DNA from: Variovorax paradoxus
Lineage (GTDB): Bacteria > Pseudomonadota > Gammaproteobacteria > Burkholderiales > Burkholderiaceae_C
Assembly: GCF_030811855.1 (NCBI RefSeq)
Contig: NZ_JAUSRN010000005.1
Coordinates: 124,001-188,000 of the forward strand
Direction of reading: 5' to 3'
DNA length: 64,000 bases
Shown here in pieces: positions 17,005 through 25,210 of this stretch. Every line of letters starts with the position of its first letter. Within the stretch, counting starts at the first letter, position 1. The position numbers and the translations under genes are program-made. The notes beneath the pieces are model-generated. The model was not told the origin of the DNA. It did no database searches and worked only from the letters and a program-made list of their open reading frames with translations.

Positions 17005-17622
17005 ATGAAGAAGATTCACCTCCCCGTGGTCGCCCTGCTGCTGTCCGTTCTGTCGGCCGCCGCCGCACCAGCCCACGCCGCGCTGAAAGACGGCGACATC
17101 GTCTTCCATACCTCGCGCTCAGCCCAGAGCCTGGCGGTGCAGCGCGCCACCGGCTCGCGCTACAGCCACATGGGCATCGTGCTGCTGCGCGGCGGCAAGC
17201 CCTATGTGTTCGAGGCGGTGTCGACGGTGCGCTACACGCCGCTGGCGCAGTGGACGGCGCGCGGCAACGGCGGGCACTACGTGGCAAAGCGGCTGCGCAA
17301 CGCGGACGCGCTGCTGACACCCGGCGCCGTGGCCCGCCTGCATGCGGGCTCCGCGGACTACGAAGGCCGCCCCTATGACCTGACTTTCGAATGGTCGGAC
17401 CAGCGCATCTACTGCTCCGAACTCGTGTGGAAGCTCTACCAACGCGCACTGGGCGTGCGCATCGGCGAGCTGCAGAAGATTCGCAGCTTCAACCTGGACG
17501 ACCCCGCGGTGCGCGCCAAGATGCGCGAGCGCTACGGCGACAAGGTGCCGATGGACGAGCCCGTGATCTCGCCGGTGGCGATGTTCGACTCGCCGCTATT
17601 GACGACGGTGGAGACGCGCTGA
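17005..17622 (+). CDS. YiiX-like permuted papain-fold hydrolase
   Basis: 205 aa. ATG at 17005 gives a canonical signal peptide (MKKIHLPVVALLLSVLSAAA, cleavage after AHA); an ATG at 16993 adds four residues. The mature part begins LKDGDIVFHTSRSAQS. His in YSHMGIV and Cys in YCSELVWK are the catalytic pair of the circularly permuted NlpC/P60 (YiiX/YebB) family, which hydrolyses amide or thioester bonds of envelope molecules. Periplasmic. It ends 104 bases before the next plus-strand gene. Confidence 0.8.
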   Translation: MKKIHLPVVALLLSVLSAAAAPAHAALKDGDIVFHTSRSAQSLAVQRATGSRYSHMGIVLLRGGKPYVFEAVSTVRYTPLAQWTARGNGGHYVAKRLRNADALLTPGAVARLHAGSADYEGRPYDLTFEWSDQRIYCSELVWKLYQRALGVRIGELQKIRSFNLDDPAVRAKMRERYGDKVPMDEPVISPVAMFDSPLLTTVETR

Positions 17623-17726
17623 GCCCGATCTGCGGCTGGCGGCTTACGAGCTCAGTCGCAGTCGAAACATGCCGAGCCCCGACAGGGGCTAACATCGTCT
17701 GCCCGACCATTCAGAGGAGCGCGCAA

Positions 17727-18356
17727 GTGGAACCCTGGTTCGCCGATGCCAAGCCGATCGACTCGCTGGAGCCCGAGATCGCGTTTCATTTGTGGGACGA
17801 GTTTCATCCTGCGCCGGGTCGTCAGCCCGAGCCGCTCGCGCTGCCCGAATTCCCGCGCGCCTCGCGCTTGCTGGCGCGCACCTCGGAGGCCGTCGGGCAC
17901 GAAGCTGAACTTGCCACGTACTACGGCCGGGTAGCCGCGCTGGCCCGGCGGCACGCATTGAAACTCCACCAGGTGCGCCAATACTTCTGGATGGATCTGC
18001 GGCTCGACAACGAGGAGGCGGACGTTCACCTGTCGTTCCCCTGGTACGACACCTTCGCCACCATGGACCACTTCCTCTCCGCCGTGGCGGGGAATGAGCA
18101 AGGCATGATCTTCGCCGACCAGGACCAGGGCTGGGCGGTGGAGGTCTGGGCCCGCGACGGAACGCTCTACATCCGAGAGAGTGACCCCGATTCTGACGAT
18201 GATGATGAACCCGGCCAGGCCGTTGCGTTGCCTCGTGCCGGCCTGCAGGACCGGATCGCCCCGCTGCGCGAGCGCACCGCAAAGCTTGTGGCCCGTCTCG
18301 CAAAGGAACTCGGTGCCGACGTGTGGACCACGGGCGAGGCTCCTTCTTTTCCGTAG
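17727..18356 (+). CDS. Acidic protein of unknown function; candidate immunity protein for the convergent toxin
   Basis: 209 aa. GTG at 17727 is supported by AGAGGAG 7 bases upstream; TAACAT near 17690 may be the -10. The protein is cytosolic, acidic, with FADQDQGWAVEVWARDGTLY and a DPDSDDDDEP tail. I recognise no named family, but small acidic cytosolic proteins adjacent to toxins are often immunity proteins. Its stop is 21 bases from the stop of the RNase A-like toxin gene on the other strand. Convergent order is unusual for a toxin/immunity pair, so this role is only inferred. Confidence 0.6.
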   Translation: MEPWFADAKPIDSLEPEIAFHLWDEFHPAPGRQPEPLALPEFPRASRLLARTSEAVGHEAELATYYGRVAALARRHALKLHQVRQYFWMDLRLDNEEADVHLSFPWYDTFATMDHFLSAVAGNEQGMIFADQDQGWAVEVWARDGTLYIRESDPDSDDDDEPGQAVALPRAGLQDRIAPLRERTAKLVARLAKELGADVWTTGEAPSFP

Positions 18357-18377
18357 GCCTCCGCAGCGCCGCATGGC

Positions 18378-19217
18378 TCAGATCGGATAGGCCGTGAGGA
18401 TGTAGAACACCTTGCCGTTGTAGCTTTCCATCTTGAGGATGATGCGCACGCCGGAGAGGTCATTGACGGCCGTGCTGCCGAACTGCACGCCCCGACCCAC
18501 CACATAGCCCAGCACGTGTTCGAGCTCGGGCGACTTGCTGCCCGCGGCCGCTCCGCGCGACCATGCGCGCACCGCGGCCGCGTTGGCACGCAGCGTTTCG
18601 GTGATGGCGCGTTCCGCAGTGGCCAGGTCGGCAAAGGTGGACACCGCCTTGGGGCCGGCCCGGGTGGCGGTGCGAACCCTGGCCAGCAGTTGCGCGTCGG
18701 TCTGCCCGACGTGTCTTGCCATGGTGTGGCCGCCGAGCCTCGATCCGGCGGCGGCTTCATGCTCGGCCAACCGGATGCGACCGCCGCGCATGACGGCGAC
18801 GATGCGGGCAGCCCCCAGCCCCGAAGCCACGACCAGCGGCACCGCCACGTCCACCGCAAGCCCGATGCCGTCGGCCGTTTCGCGCGAGGCGCCCAGCGCC
18901 TCGGCCGCGGAACTGGCAGTGACGGCGGTAGCCGTGCGCTGCGGAGTGCCGGTCCAGACCTGGCGGCTCGATGTTGCCAAGGTATCGTAGCCGTGCACGC
19001 CCAGCACCACGCATCCGGCCTTGGTCACCATGGTGGGCTCGGGCGCCAGGCAGAGCACGCCGGCACCGACCAGTTCCACCACTCCGCCCACCAGCCCGAC
19101 GGTCCCCCAGAGCCGGTTGCTCAGGCTCGCGGATTCGGGCACGTCCTGCCCGCCCAGCACCGCCGCCATTTGCACCGGCGTCAGCGCGATGCTCAATCCC
19201 TCGACTTCGTCATCCAT
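18378..19217 (-). CDS. RNase A-like (CdiA-CT type) polymorphic toxin
   Basis: 279 aa from ATG at 19217 (GGAAAGGG upstream). The C-terminal ~125 residues are the bacterial RNase A-like domain: GSRLGGHTMARHVG, then ATFAD-type helix (AVSTFADLATAERAI), ending VFYILTAYPI. His169, Arg180, Thr275 and Tyr277 fit the His/Arg and Thr-x-Tyr active-site pattern of CDI toxins of this superfamily. The N-terminal half holds hydrophobic helices (about 38-58 and 115-143), typical of effectors that cross or insert into membranes. No signal peptide, PAAR, VgrG or Rhs repeats, so the delivery route (type VI secretion cargo is plausible) is unknown. Predicted to cleave RNA in the target cytoplasm. Confidence 0.8.
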   Translation of the reverse strand: MDDEVEGLSIALTPVQMAAVLGGQDVPESASLSNRLWGTVGLVGGVVELVGAGVLCLAPEPTMVTKAGCVVLGVHGYDTLATSSRQVWTGTPQRTATAVTASSAAEALGASRETADGIGLAVDVAVPLVVASGLGAARIVAVMRGGRIRLAEHEAAAGSRLGGHTMARHVGQTDAQLLARVRTATRAGPKAVSTFADLATAERAITETLRANAAAVRAWSRGAAAGSKSPELEHVLGYVVGRGVQFGSTAVNDLSGVRIILKMESYNGKVFYILTAYPI

Positions 19218-19340
19218 GCCCAAACCCTTTCCTTGCCATGCTTTCCCATGCCATCGGACGGTCAAAAACCGTGGTCGGGCGCATTCTGGCATGCGTGCCG
19301 CCACGGGCAGAGGCGGCCCGGCCGCGAGACAATCGCAGCC

Positions 19341-20591
19341 GTGAGTTCCCAGCCCGTGACCAAGCCCCCGATCCGCCGCATCGCGCACCTCGACATGGAC
19401 GCCTTCTTCGCGTCGGTCGAGCTGCTCCGCTATCCGCAGCTCAAGGGGCTGCCGGTGGTGATTGGCGGCGGGCGGCGCGGCGTGGACGACGCAATCCGCC
19501 ACGTACCCGAAGGCGGCACGCTGGCCGACATTCCGATCGACGCCTTTCCTCGCCTAAGAGACTACGCAGGCCGCGGCGTGATCACGACCGCCACCTACCC
19601 GGCGCGGCAGTTCGGCGTGGGCTCGGCCATGGGGCTCATGAAGGCCGCCAAGCTGTGCCCGCAGGCCATCATCCTGCCGGTGGACTTCGACGAGATCCGC
19701 AAGTATTCGCGCGCCTTCAAAGAGATCATCCGGGAGGTCGCGCCGCTCATGGAAGACCGGGGCGTGGACGAGGTGTACATCGATTTCACCGACGTACCGG
19801 GCGGCCAGCGCGATGGCGGACGCTCGCTGGCGCGGTTGATTCAAAAGGCGATCTTCGACGCGACTGGCCTCACCTGCTCGATCGGCGTGGCGCCCAACAA
19901 GCTCATCGCCAAGATGGCAAGCGAATTCAACAAGCCCAACGGCATCTCCGTGGTCTACGAGAACGACCTGGAGGCACGCATCTGGCCGCTGCCCTGCCGC
20001 AAGGTGAACGGCATCGGCCCCAAGGCCGACGAGAAGCTCAAGCGCTTCGGCATCGAGACGGTGGGCGAACTCGCGGCACGCGATCGCGACTGGCTGATCC
20101 AGAATTTCGGAAAGTCCACAGGCGCGTGGATGCACGAGGTGGCCTGGGGCCGCGACGACCGGCCGGTGGTGACCGAAAGCGAGCCCGTGTCGATGAGCCG
20201 CGAGACCACCTTCGACCGCGACCTGCATGCCGTGCGCGACCGCGCCGAGCTTGGCGCCATCTTCACCCACCTGTGCGAGAAGCTGGCCGAAGACCTGCAG
20301 CGCAAGGGCTACGTGGGCAAGACCATCGGCATCAAGCTGCGCTATGACGATTTCAAGATTGCCACGCGCGACCAGACCATCGACCGCTTCACCGCCGACG
20401 GCAAGACGATTCGACAAATCGGCGGACTGTGCCTGAAGCGCGTGCCGCTGGAGCGGCCGCTGCGCCTGCTGGGCGTGCGCGTGGGTGCGCTCGCCAAGGC
20501 GGGAAGCCCCGAGGCGCTGGCGCTCGCCGCCGGGGGCACGAGCTCGCGTGCGTCCGCGGAGGCGGCCTCGACCACGGCGTCGCTCTTCTAA
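19341..20591 (+). CDS. dinB: DNA polymerase IV (Y-family translesion polymerase)
   Basis: 416 aa from GTG at 19341 (a second GTG at 19356 is possible). It copies damaged DNA with low fidelity. The palm residues are present: HLDMDAFFASVE with the first catalytic Asp and VDEVYIDFTD with the Asp-Glu pair; then the HhH/thumb GLTCSIGVAPNKLIAKMASE and NGIGPKADEKL. About 32 extra residues (46-77) separate VVIGGG from RGVITTATYPAR compared with E. coli Pol IV. No LexA-type CTGT-N8-ACAG box is visible upstream. It is divergent from the toxin gene. Confidence 0.95.
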   Translation: MSSQPVTKPPIRRIAHLDMDAFFASVELLRYPQLKGLPVVIGGGRRGVDDAIRHVPEGGTLADIPIDAFPRLRDYAGRGVITTATYPARQFGVGSAMGLMKAAKLCPQAIILPVDFDEIRKYSRAFKEIIREVAPLMEDRGVDEVYIDFTDVPGGQRDGGRSLARLIQKAIFDATGLTCSIGVAPNKLIAKMASEFNKPNGISVVYENDLEARIWPLPCRKVNGIGPKADEKLKRFGIETVGELAARDRDWLIQNFGKSTGAWMHEVAWGRDDRPVVTESEPVSMSRETTFDRDLHAVRDRAELGAIFTHLCEKLAEDLQRKGYVGKTIGIKLRYDDFKIATRDQTIDRFTADGKTIRQIGGLCLKRVPLERPLRLLGVRVGALAKAGSPEALALAAGGTSSRASAEAASTTASLF

Positions 20592-20601
20592 AAAGGCCGT
20601 G

Positions 20602-21282
20602 ATGAAACGCTGGCTCCGGCGGTTCGCATTCACGCTGCTGGGGTTCATGGTTGCGGCGGCGCTGTACGTGGCGGTTGCCTGTGCGCTGATGCTCTGGCCG
20701 GCCAATGCAAGAGCGCCATCCGCGCCTACCGCAGAGGTGGAGGCCTGGGTGCTGAGCAACGGCGTGCACACGGATCTGGTTTTTCCGATCCATTCGGCGG
20801 CCATCGACTGGCGTCAGCTCTTTCCGTTCGCGCACTTCAAGGCCGTGCCGCCCGATGCTGAATTCATCGCCATCGGCTGGGGCGACCGCGAGTTCTACCT
20901 GAACACGCCGACCTGGGGCGACCTGACCGCATCGCGCGCTTTCGGCGCCATGCTCGGCGGCAATCGCGCGCTGCTGCACGTGACCTACCTGCGCCGCGCG
21001 CAGCTGCGGCACGGCGCCTACGACCTGCCGCTCTCGCGGGCGCAGTACGCGCAGCTAGTGGACTACGTGCAGGCCTCGCTACCCTCGGGCCGCGCGGTGC
21101 CCATTGCGGGCGCGCACTACAGCAACGACGACGCCTTCTATGAAGCCGAAGGCGGCTATCACCTCTTCGAAACCTGCAACACCTGGACCGGCCGCGGCCT
21201 GCGGGGTGCGGGCGTCACGGTGAGCCGCTGGACACCGTTCGACTTCAACGTCGTGTGGCACCTGCAACCTGCTGCTCCCTGA
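20602..21282 (+). CDS. TIGR02117 / DUF2459 membrane-anchored protein
   Basis: 226 aa from ATG at 20602, 10 bases after dinB, with AAAAGG upstream. One N-terminal membrane helix (LLGFMVAAALYVAVACALML) leaves the rest in the periplasm. Family landmarks: VLSNGVHTDLVFP, IGWGDREFYLNTPTW and the C-terminal ETCNTWTGRGLRGAGV with a conserved Cys. The family is related to urease-accessory-type or peptidase-like proteins of unknown function. Probably co-transcribed with dinB. Confidence 0.85.
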   Translation: MKRWLRRFAFTLLGFMVAAALYVAVACALMLWPANARAPSAPTAEVEAWVLSNGVHTDLVFPIHSAAIDWRQLFPFAHFKAVPPDAEFIAIGWGDREFYLNTPTWGDLTASRAFGAMLGGNRALLHVTYLRRAQLRHGAYDLPLSRAQYAQLVDYVQASLPSGRAVPIAGAHYSNDDAFYEAEGGYHLFETCNTWTGRGLRGAGVTVSRWTPFDFNVVWHLQPAAP

Positions 21283-21292
21283 GCCTTGCCAA

Positions 21293-22570
21293 TCAGTCCA
21301 GACCGTCGAAGTCTGCATCGTCCGGCCCGATGTGGGCAGGCGAGCGCCAGCCCGCATCGCGCATCGAGCGCGCCACCTGGTGCTCCACGCCCATCAGCAC
21401 CGCAAACAGCGCCATGCGCACCGGGATGCCGTTGTCCGTCTGCCGGAAAATTGCCAGCCGCGGATCATGGTTCAAGTCGATGCTCAGGTCGTTCGCGCCT
21501 GGACGCCCGTCGCGCGGCAGCGGGTGCATGAGGATGGTGTCGGGCTTGCAGAGCGTGTCCACCAGTGCCTTGCGAATCTGGAACTCGGGCGTGTAGCCCT
21601 CGATCTCCTCGCCTGCAAAGCGTTCCTTCTGGATGCGAGTGGCATAGACCACGTCCGCGCCGCGCAGCCCCTCTTCGAGCGACTGCGTCTGCTCGATCAC
21701 ATGGCCATTGCGCGCCACCAGGTCCAGCAGATAGGCCGGCATCTCGAGCGACGGCGGCGCGATGAGCGTGAATTTCAGCCCGCGGTAGAGCGACAGCAGC
21801 CGGATCAGCGAATGCACCGTGCGGCCGTATTTCAGGTCGCCGACCATTGCCACGTGTGTGCCGTCGACCAGCTTGCCCATGCGCGAGAACTCGCGCTGGA
21901 TGGTGTACAGATCGAGGATGGCCTGGCTCGGATGCTCGCCTGGCCCATCGCCGGCATTGATGACCGGAATGTTGGTTGCACGTGCGAACTCGGCGACCGA
22001 ACCCTGTTCTGGGTGCCGCACCACCAGCGCATCGACATAGCCGCTCATCACGCGGCTGGTGTCGTAGATCGACTCGCCCTTCGCCATCGAAGAGAAGGTG
22101 AATCCCGTGGTGTCGCATACCGTGCCGCCCAGCCGGCAGAAGGCCGCGCCGAAGCTCACACGGGTGCGGGTACTCGCCTCGAAGAAAAGGCTGCCGAGCA
22201 CCGCGCCTTCCAGCACGCGCGTGACCTTCTGGCGCCGCGCGATAGGCTGCATGATGTCGGCGACCTGGAACAGGGCTTCCAGGCTGTCGCGATCAAACTG
22301 CGCGACCGACAAGAGGTGGGGCCGGCCCTCCGCCGCAATGCGCTGCACAAGAGGCCGATCGTCCGCGGCGGCGTTGGCCTGAGCCTCGCGCTGCAGGATT
22401 TCCGCGACGAATTTGCCCACCATTTCCGGCATGGCGCGCGACTCGCCGGAATCAGCTGGCAGCAACCAGGTGTCGAGCGCCCGCCGGCGCACACCCAGGC
22501 GTTCGGAGAATGCGTCGCGGGTGAGATTGAGGCGGCGCATTGCATCGCGCAGGGTGTCTTGTTGGCTCAT
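21293..22570 (-). CDS. Aspartate carbamoyltransferase with N-terminal helix-turn-helix extension
   Basis: 425 aa from ATG at 22570; an in-frame ATG at 22621 would add 17 residues. Catalytic ATCases are about 310 aa; here residues 1-65 form an extra XRE-like HTH (LRDAMRRLNLTRDAFSERLG, then VRRRALDTWLLP). The transferase part starts near residue 85 and keeps STRTR (133-137, carbamoyl phosphate), GDGPGEHPSQAILD and the HPLPR aspartate loop, so it should make carbamoyl-aspartate for pyrimidines. No pyr gene is adjacent. A large dyad sits at the start. Converges with the DUF2459 gene. Confidence 0.85.
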   Translation of the reverse strand: MSQQDTLRDAMRRLNLTRDAFSERLGVRRRALDTWLLPADSGESRAMPEMVGKFVAEILQREAQANAAADDRPLVQRIAAEGRPHLLSVAQFDRDSLEALFQVADIMQPIARRQKVTRVLEGAVLGSLFFEASTRTRVSFGAAFCRLGGTVCDTTGFTFSSMAKGESIYDTSRVMSGYVDALVVRHPEQGSVAEFARATNIPVINAGDGPGEHPSQAILDLYTIQREFSRMGKLVDGTHVAMVGDLKYGRTVHSLIRLLSLYRGLKFTLIAPPSLEMPAYLLDLVARNGHVIEQTQSLEEGLRGADVVYATRIQKERFAGEEIEGYTPEFQIRKALVDTLCKPDTILMHPLPRDGRPGANDLSIDLNHDPRLAIFRQTDNGIPVRMALFAVLMGVEHQVARSMRDAGWRSPAHIGPDDADFDGLD

Positions 22571-22577
22571 TGGTCTC

Positions 22578-22632
22578 GAATATACGCTACGCGTTAAATT
22601 TCTGCGAGAAAATTTACTCATTGCGTATATTC
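22578..22632. promoter_or_regulatory. Nested dyad symmetry at the start of the HTH-ATCase gene
   Basis: Perfect 10-bp inverted repeat GAATATACGC (22578-22587) and GCGTATATTC (22623-22632) with a 35-base spacer; inside it a second perfect pair TAAATTT (22595-22601) and AAATTTA (22610-22616) shares the same centre to within half a base. It begins 8 bases upstream of the ATCase start and lies in the divergent gap to topoisomerase IB. This is a strong operator candidate. Confidence 0.65.
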
Positions 22633-22774
22633 ATCGCCACGAGCCCGCCGGCCGGGTCCAGGTGCTGTCCAGGAAGAACAAAGAGCTCCCTTCGCACCAG
22701 GGGCGATTGCAGCGTCCTACAGGCGGCGATTGCCCGTGCGGGCACAAGCTGCGGGTACCCACCACGCAACTCAC

Positions 22775-24049
22775 ATGCCGGCTCGCTCCAATCCGCTTCC
22801 ACCAGACTCGCCGCCGTCGAAGCCGACGCCGATCGCCAACGGCCTGGTCTATGTGAATCCGGACATGCCGGGCATCCGGCGCTTGAAACAGGGCGAGCGC
22901 TTTCGCTACCGCGACACAGAGGGCCGTTGGGTCCGCGATGCGGACGAGCTCTCGCGCATCCGGATGCTGGCGATTCCGCCGGCCTACACCGATGTCTGGA
23001 TCTGCCCGCTGCCCAACGGCCACCTCCAGGCCACCGGCTTCGATGCGCGGGGCCGCAAGCAGTACCGCTACCACGCCGACTGGCGGCTCTTCAAGGACGA
23101 GACCAAGTTCGAGCGCCTGGAGGCCTTCGGGCTCGCGCTGCCGCGCATTCGCGCCCGCGTGGCGCGCGACCTGCAGGAAGGCACGGGCACGGCAACGGCG
23201 CCCCCCGGACGGCAGCAGGTGCTGGCAGCGCTGGTGCGACTGCTCGACACCACGCTGCTGCGCGTTGGCAACGAGGAGTACGCGAGCAGCAATGGTTCAT
23301 TTGGCCTTACCACGCTGCGCAACCGGCACGCGGCGGTTCGGGGAGGGGCGCTCCGGCTGCGCTTTCGGGGCAAGAGCGGCGTGATGCACGAGGCCCTGCT
23401 CGACGATCCGCGCGTGGCGAAGGTGGTGCGACAGTGCCAGCAGCTGCCGGGCCAGGCGCTGTTCCAGTACCAGGAAGAAGACGGCCAGCTCCGCAGCGTG
23501 TCGTCCACCGACGTGAACGACTACATCGCCGGAGCTTCGCCGGGCGAGCGCTTCACCGCGAAGGATTTTCGCACCTGGCACGGCACGGTGCAGGCACTGG
23601 AACTCACGCGGCTCGCGTGTGAGCCGGGCCGTACCGCTGCCGATGGCAGCCGCTACAGCGCCAAGGAGATCCTGGCCGCGGTTGCAAAGCAGCTCGGCAA
23701 CACACCCGCGGTGTGCAAGAAGGCCTACGTTCATCCGGCCGTACTGGCACTCGGCAGTGCGCTCGCGGGCGACGATGAAGATGCTTCGTCGGAGGTGCTG
23801 CGAAAAATGACGGCCCGTACCGCGGGAAGCAAGACGCGCGGACTCCACGCGGCGGAACAGCGGCTGCTCGCCTTCTTGCGGATGCATCGGCAGGCCCAGG
23901 CGCGCGAGCTAGGTGAGCTCGGCAAGGCACGCAAGGCAAGTGCCAAGCCAAGCGCAAAGCCCACGCTGCCCGATAAAAAAGAATCGCGAAAACTTCAGCC
24001 GGTGGCGAGCGGAAACCGCACGCTGTCACGCTCCAGCGCCACGGTGTAG
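22775..24049 (+). CDS. DNA topoisomerase IB
   Basis: 424 aa from ATG at 22775 (weak Shine-Dalgarno; a TTG at 22730 is the other option). It relaxes supercoils through a 3'-phosphotyrosine. The bacterial/poxvirus layout is visible: N-terminal domain with GLVYVNPDMPGIRRLKQGE, core with GRKQYRYHADW, FGLTTLRNRHA and DFRTWHGT, and the nucleophile region KKAYVHP containing the active Tyr. The tail is Lys/Ala/Ser-rich. Its last 55 bases overlap the opposite-strand kinase-like gene. Divergent from the HTH-ATCase (204-base gap). Confidence 0.9.
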   Translation: MPARSNPLPPDSPPSKPTPIANGLVYVNPDMPGIRRLKQGERFRYRDTEGRWVRDADELSRIRMLAIPPAYTDVWICPLPNGHLQATGFDARGRKQYRYHADWRLFKDETKFERLEAFGLALPRIRARVARDLQEGTGTATAPPGRQQVLAALVRLLDTTLLRVGNEEYASSNGSFGLTTLRNRHAAVRGGALRLRFRGKSGVMHEALLDDPRVAKVVRQCQQLPGQALFQYQEEDGQLRSVSSTDVNDYIAGASPGERFTAKDFRTWHGTVQALELTRLACEPGRTAADGSRYSAKEILAAVAKQLGNTPAVCKKAYVHPAVLALGSALAGDDEDASSEVLRKMTARTAGSKTRGLHAAEQRLLAFLRMHRQAQARELGELGKARKASAKPSAKPTLPDKKESRKLQPVASGNRTLSRSSATV

Positions 24050-24672
24050 CCGAGGTCTTCGGCCAAGCTCTGCAGCGCAATCGCATCGATGGCCAGCGCG
24101 CGCGGTGCACGGTGCGCGTCGAGCACCGGGCTCACGCCGCTGGACTCGCGCGGCAGGGCACTCAGCCGCAGCGCATCGTCGCCATCGGCCTCGATGCGGA
24201 TCGCACCGGCATCGGAGGCGCCATCGTGCAGGTAGCCGAGCGCGCCCAGCAACAGGTAGCGCAGCGCGGCCCCCTGGGGGCGACGGGACTCGTTCGGCTG
24301 CGGCTCGAGCGCGGTATCGACATCGAGCGCCACGCCATGCATGTCGAAGGCCGCACGCATCAGGCCCACGCACTGCGCCACCAGTGCGCTGCGCGTGATG
24401 CCGTCGTCCACCGTGGCCAGCTCCCAGTCGCGCAGCGAGCGGATGCCCTCCACCAGCTCGGACACCTGGTTGTCGATGAGCGCGACGCGTTCCTCGCAGG
24501 CCGCGGCGTCGATGGCCGGCGCGCCTATCTGGCGCTTGAGCATCAGCAATGCCATGCGTATCACCGACACCGGCGCGGCCATGTCGTGCCGCAAGGCCGG
24601 CAAGGCGCGGGTGAGGAGTTCATGGCGCACGCCGGCGGCAATCCAGCTGCGGGCTCCGGGCGAGGCCTTCAT
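23995..24672 (-). CDS. Histidine-kinase-like protein with degenerate ATPase domain
   Basis: 225 aa. Residues about 18-80 look like a DHp helix pair: ALPALRHDMAAPVSVIRMAL contains the H-D-x-x-x-P phospho-acceptor pattern (His29). The following ~140 residues have the size of a catalytic ATPase domain but lack recognisable N, G1 and G2 boxes. That combination resembles histidine phosphotransferases of the ChpT type. No sensor domain, membrane segment or partner response regulator is adjacent. The 3' end overlaps topoisomerase IB by 55 bases on the other strand. Function inferred. Confidence 0.6.
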   Translation of the reverse strand: MKASPGARSWIAAGVRHELLTRALPALRHDMAAPVSVIRMALLMLKRQIGAPAIDAAACEERVALIDNQVSELVEGIRSLRDWELATVDDGITRSALVAQCVGLMRAAFDMHGVALDVDTALEPQPNESRRPQGAALRYLLLGALGYLHDGASDAGAIRIEADGDDALRLSALPRESSGVSPVLDAHRAPRALAIDAIALQSLAEDLGYTVALERDSVRFPLATG

Positions 24673-24905
24673 TGCGCGGCGGGACCCGAAGGCTTTGCCT
24701 CGCGCTGTGGGCAGGCGTGCAGGCTGCCGCGGCCTGCGAATCTATGGTCGGCAATGGGCACGTTCACTTTGCGCGTCCTGAAGCGAGGGAGATGGCAAGA
24801 AGTATCGGGCCCCCCTCCATGGCCGGGTGTAGGAGCGCACCTACGGATCGAGGCCCCGAGGCCGAGCGCGGGCGTGCAGACCCGCAACCAATGGCCGCAG
24901 ATGGG

Positions 24906-25085
24906 TCAGGGTTTACCGAGATAGACGCGCACGTCTTTTACTTGGACGCCCGCGGCTGCGACGGCCGAGCGCAGCTGCGCCTCGGTCACGCCCAGCGTCT
25001 GGGTCCAATAGCGCACCTCGTGCGGCTCGTTGACATTGATGCGGGTCTGGTCCTGCGGGCCGCGCTTGCTCAGATCGTCTGCCAT
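24906..25085 (-). CDS. DUF3606 small protein
   Basis: 59 aa. ATG at 25085 has GGAAG 7-8 bases upstream. The chain begins MADDLSKRGPQDQTRINVNE, continues EVRYWTQTLGVTEAQLRSAV and ends DVRVYLGKP. This is the DUF3606 pattern of small stand-alone cytosolic proteins of unknown role. It lies between the kinase-like gene and the acyl-CoA ligase, all on the minus strand with 125-233 base gaps. Confidence 0.85.
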   Translation of the reverse strand: MADDLSKRGPQDQTRINVNEPHEVRYWTQTLGVTEAQLRSAVAAAGVQVKDVRVYLGKP

Positions 25086-25210
25086 GGCGTGCTTCCTGTA
25101 TTTTCTGAACGATGCAGGAACGATGCGCGCCCATGCTCTTCAGAACTGGCGGACGGCGGCGCGGCTCCTTGCAGGAAATGTCCGAAACCGGCGCGAGGCG
25201 TGGTGACGCC

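Noticed and set aside
19218..19340. LexA box upstream of dinB
   Set aside because: Searched by eye for CTGT-N8-ACAG; none found. The ACGGT/ACCGT hairpin at 19258-19272 is too short to call.
24754..24924. 56-codon plus-strand frame between the kinase-like gene and DUF3606
   Set aside because: Composition is not absurd (begins MGTFTLRVLKRGRW), but there is no good Shine-Dalgarno, it is rich in Pro/Arg/Gly, and it overlaps the end of DUF3606. Left out unless conserved.
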